This document shows positions 62,248-64,000 of a DNA stretch of 64,000 nt, piece by piece (position 1 is the first letter of the stretch; every line of letters starts with the position of its first letter). Both the position numbers and the translations under genes were made by a program. Source of the stretch: Sphingomonas sp. LM7 (lineage in GTDB: Bacteria > Pseudomonadota > Alphaproteobacteria > Sphingomonadales > Sphingomonadaceae). The stretch lies in NCBI RefSeq assembly GCF_002002925.1, contig NZ_CP019511.1, positions 1,984,001 to 2,048,000 on the forward strand. Reading direction: 5' to 3'. Below the pieces are notes generated by a model, which saw only the letters and a list, made by a program, of their open reading frames with translations, did not search any database and was not told the origin of the DNA.

Positions 62248-62558
62248 GCGACATCGCACTACTGCATTGCACCTTCGCGGACCGCGCCGAAGCCGAACGC
62301 GTCGCCGAAACCGTGATCGCCGAGCACCTCGCCGCCTGCGTCAACATCCTTGCGCCTTGCCGCTCGATCTATCGCTGGCACGGCGTAGTCGAGCGTGCCG
62401 ACGAAGTTCCCGCGCTGTTCAAGACAACGCCATCGCTAGCCGAGCGCCTCCGCACCCGCATCGAAGCGCTCCATTCCTATGATCTGCCCGCCGTCGAGGC
62501 ATGGCCGGTGGGCGCAAGCGCCGCCGTCAGCGGTTGGGTCGAAGCGGAGACCGGTTGA
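62244..62558 (+). CDS. cutA: Divalent-cation tolerance protein CutA
   Basis: A 104-residue CutA1 trimer-forming protein. Family motifs are AEHLAACVNILAPCRSIYRW and EVPALFKTTPSLAERLRTRI, followed by HSYDLPAVEAWPVG. The function is loosely linked to copper tolerance. ATG 62244 overlaps the ctaA stop, and the stop overlaps the next start (TGATG), so these genes are co-translated. Confidence 0.94.
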   Translation: MSDIALLHCTFADRAEAERVAETVIAEHLAACVNILAPCRSIYRWHGVVERADEVPALFKTTPSLAERLRTRIEALHSYDLPAVEAWPVGASAAVSGWVEAETG

Positions 62559-63394
62559 TGCTGGCCGCGGCCGCGATGTTGCTTCAGGCGAGCCTGGCCG
62601 CCACCGTATTCGCGCCGCCGCTCGATACGCCGATACGCATCACCGTCGAGCGGGTCGAGACGTCCCCAAAAGAACGCCGCTACCGGCAGGAGCGGCTGGT
62701 GCGGTTCAGACCCGACGGCACTGGCTATCGCGCTGAGGCAGTGCTGGTCGCCAATGCCAGCGCGGCCCCCGAGGCATTGAGCGATCTTGTCGAACGCGGC
62801 CTTTCCGCCCTCGCTGGCCAGACGATCGTGCTGCACCTCGATGTCAACGGCCAGGTGACCGGCATCGACGACATGACGGCGCTTTGGGATAGGGTCTGCC
62901 AGCATATCGCCGACGCAGCGGCGGCGCGGCGCGGCCTGACGCCGGGCGAGTCCAACGCGCTTGCCACACGGCTGGTGGCGCCGCTCCGCGCATTGCCGCC
63001 CGAACGTCAGCGCGCGCTCCTCGCCACCCTGGTCACCGCAGCAATCATGACCGACCCTGTCGATGCACCCGGCAGCGCCGTCGCAGTCCAGCTCCCCGGT
63101 GCCTCGCCGTTCGGCACGCCCGCCACGCTCCAGGGCATCCGCCGTACCGAAGCGGTGGGCATCCTGCTCCACGTTTCGACCACGGCGACGGCAACGGTCG
63201 CGCTCCCCGCCGAGGGCAATGCGCCCGCCCGCGCCGGGTCCGTGACGCTCGATCGCGTCCGCGTCTTCGATCCGCGCACCGGCATGCTGGCCACGGCCAC
63301 CGACACCATTCGCAACGTCATTGCGACCCGCGAAACCCGGCTCGTTACGCATACCCGCGTCGAGCGCGCGCCCGGAAATGCCTGGCCGAAATAG
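62558..63394 (+). CDS. Secreted protein, unknown function
   Basis: A 278-residue protein with a signal peptide (LAAAAMLLQASLAATV). I do not recognise a family. The body has a beta-rich start (IRITVERVETSPKERRYRQE), a helical middle (DDMTALWDRVCQHIADAAAA) and a C-terminal beta region (VTLDRVRVFDPRTGMLATAT, then IATRETRLVTHTRVE). The start ATG 62558 is set by the signal peptide and overlaps the cutA stop; the open frame begins 19 codons earlier. A palindrome follows just past the stop. Confidence 0.72.
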   Translation: MLAAAAMLLQASLAATVFAPPLDTPIRITVERVETSPKERRYRQERLVRFRPDGTGYRAEAVLVANASAAPEALSDLVERGLSALAGQTIVLHLDVNGQVTGIDDMTALWDRVCQHIADAAAARRGLTPGESNALATRLVAPLRALPPERQRALLATLVTAAIMTDPVDAPGSAVAVQLPGASPFGTPATLQGIRRTEAVGILLHVSTTATATVALPAEGNAPARAGSVTLDRVRVFDPRTGMLATATDTIRNVIATRETRLVTHTRVERAPGNAWPK

Positions 63395-63399
63395 CACGA

Positions 63400-63413
63400 G
63401 GTATCATGATACC
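63400..63413. promoter_or_regulatory. Perfect 14-bp palindrome upstream of rplM
   Basis: GGTATCATGATACC, five bases beyond the preceding stop codon. There is no T-run. It could be a protein-binding site for rplM, whose likely -35 box (TTGACT, 63437-63442) is ~25 bases downstream, or a weak terminator. Confidence 0.45.
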
Positions 63414-63529
63414 CGTCAGCAAAGCCCCCGATTTGCTTGACTTTCGGCCACCCTTCCGCCAAACGCCACTCAACCGCGCTGGCCGAGAGGCTGGCGCGCT
63501 CGCGTTTAAACCTCGAAAGGTCACAGGCC

Positions 63530-64000
63530 ATGAAGGCGCTGATGAAGACCACAAAGTCGGTGAAGCCGGCCGAAGTGGAGAAGAAGTGGCATATCGTCGA
63601 TGCCGACGGCCTGGTGGTCGGTCGCGCTGCGACGATCATCGCCAACGTCCTGCGCGGCAAGCACAAGACGAGCTTCACCCCGCACGTCGATTGCGGCGAC
63701 AACGTCGTCGTCATCAACGCGGACAAGATCCGTTTCACCGGCAAGAAGCTGGCGAACAAGGTCTATTACAAGCACACCGGCTATGCCGGCGGCATCAAGG
63801 AAATCACCGCGGGCAAGGTGCTCGAGGGTCGTTTCCCGGAGCGCGTGCTCGAAAAGGCCGTTGAGCGCATGATCCCGCGCGGCCCGCTTGGCCGCCAGCA
63901 GATGCGTAACCTGCGCATCTTCGCCGGCACCGAGCATCCGCACGCCGCGCAGAACCCCGAAGTCCTCGACATCGCGTCGATGAACCGCAAGAACAAGGTG
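63530..64000 (+). CDS. rplM: 50S ribosomal protein L13 (3' end beyond window)
   Basis: The first ~157 codons of L13, with no stop before the window end. Recognisable motifs are [55 protein letters not shown] and [20 protein letters not shown]. Start is ATG 63530 or ATG 63542, in the same frame. In other alphaproteobacteria rpsI (S9) follows, which would lie beyond the window. Confidence 0.95.
   Translation, partial: MKALMKTTKSVKPAEVEKKWHIVDADGLVVGRAATIIANVLRGKHKTSFTPHVDCGDNVVVINADKIRFTGKKLANKVYYKHTGYAGGIKEITAGKVLEGRFPERVLEKAVERMIPRGPLGRQQMRNLRIFAGTEHPHAAQNPEVLDIASMNRKNKV

Overview
The window is a GC-rich (about two-thirds G+C) chromosomal segment of an alphaproteobacterium, most likely a Sphingomonas or close relative. 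The reasons are the gene order ispH-thrB-rnhA, a Caulobacter-type cpa/tad pilus locus, a CtrA cell-cycle regulator with GAnTC sites upstream, many TTG/GTG starts, a TonB-dependent receptor inside a catabolic operon, and short palindromic interspersed repeats. The genus is inferred from these family traits. I see no tRNA, rRNA, CRISPR array, insertion sequence or prophage.

Layout. 0-5 kb: the 3' end of ispH, then thrB, rnhA, a hotdog thioesterase, an FAD amine oxidase and an alpha/beta hydrolase. 5-12.7 kb: a Tad pilus operon cpaA-B-C-D-E-tadB-tadC with no cpaF/tadA ATPase, followed by a small membrane coiled-coil protein. 12.7-24.6 kb: housekeeping genes (ppdK, glyS, glyQ, a TraB/GumN lipoprotein, rplY, pth, ychF) plus a TbpB-barrel lipoprotein and an MpaB-type oxygenase. 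25-27 kb: an orphan membrane sensor kinase. 27.1-41.8 kb: a peptide/D-amino-acid utilisation island (below). 42-51 kb: an MFS exporter, ctrA, LysR-pirin, wrbA, a pseudouridine synthase, arfB, a GAF/fRMsr protein, an RcnB-like protein and an M28 peptidase. 51.5-56.3 kb: a universal stress protein and the pyruvate dehydrogenase E2 (pdhC) and E3 (lpdA) genes with three small genes between them. 56.5-64 kb: an RBBP9-type hydrolase, a MerC-like protein, a Zur/Fur regulator, dxs, a group of three small regulator-like genes, ctaA, cutA, a hypothetical gene and the start of rplM.

The most interesting region is 27.1-41.8 kb. Eight minus-strand genes run almost without gaps: a membrane-anchored beta-lactamase-fold hydrolase, a DgcA-type enolase-superfamily enzyme, a Tat-exported M19 dipeptidase with an altered metal site, a TonB-dependent receptor, a DgcN-type protein, a YkvI-like transporter, a second beta-lactamase-fold hydrolase and a lipoprotein M19 dipeptidase. 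A divergent XRE-cupin regulator and a penicillin-acylase-family hydrolase sit beside them. Together they look like a complete uptake, hydrolysis and catabolism route for peptides containing D-glutamate or other D-residues. Two promoters in the island share the same TTGACA-N10-CAGGAT layout.

A second theme is small palindromic repeats that invade or touch genes. One lies in frame inside glyS, one fills the glyQ-glyS spacer, one has become the apparent N-terminus of a dipeptidase, and one abuts the thrB start codon.
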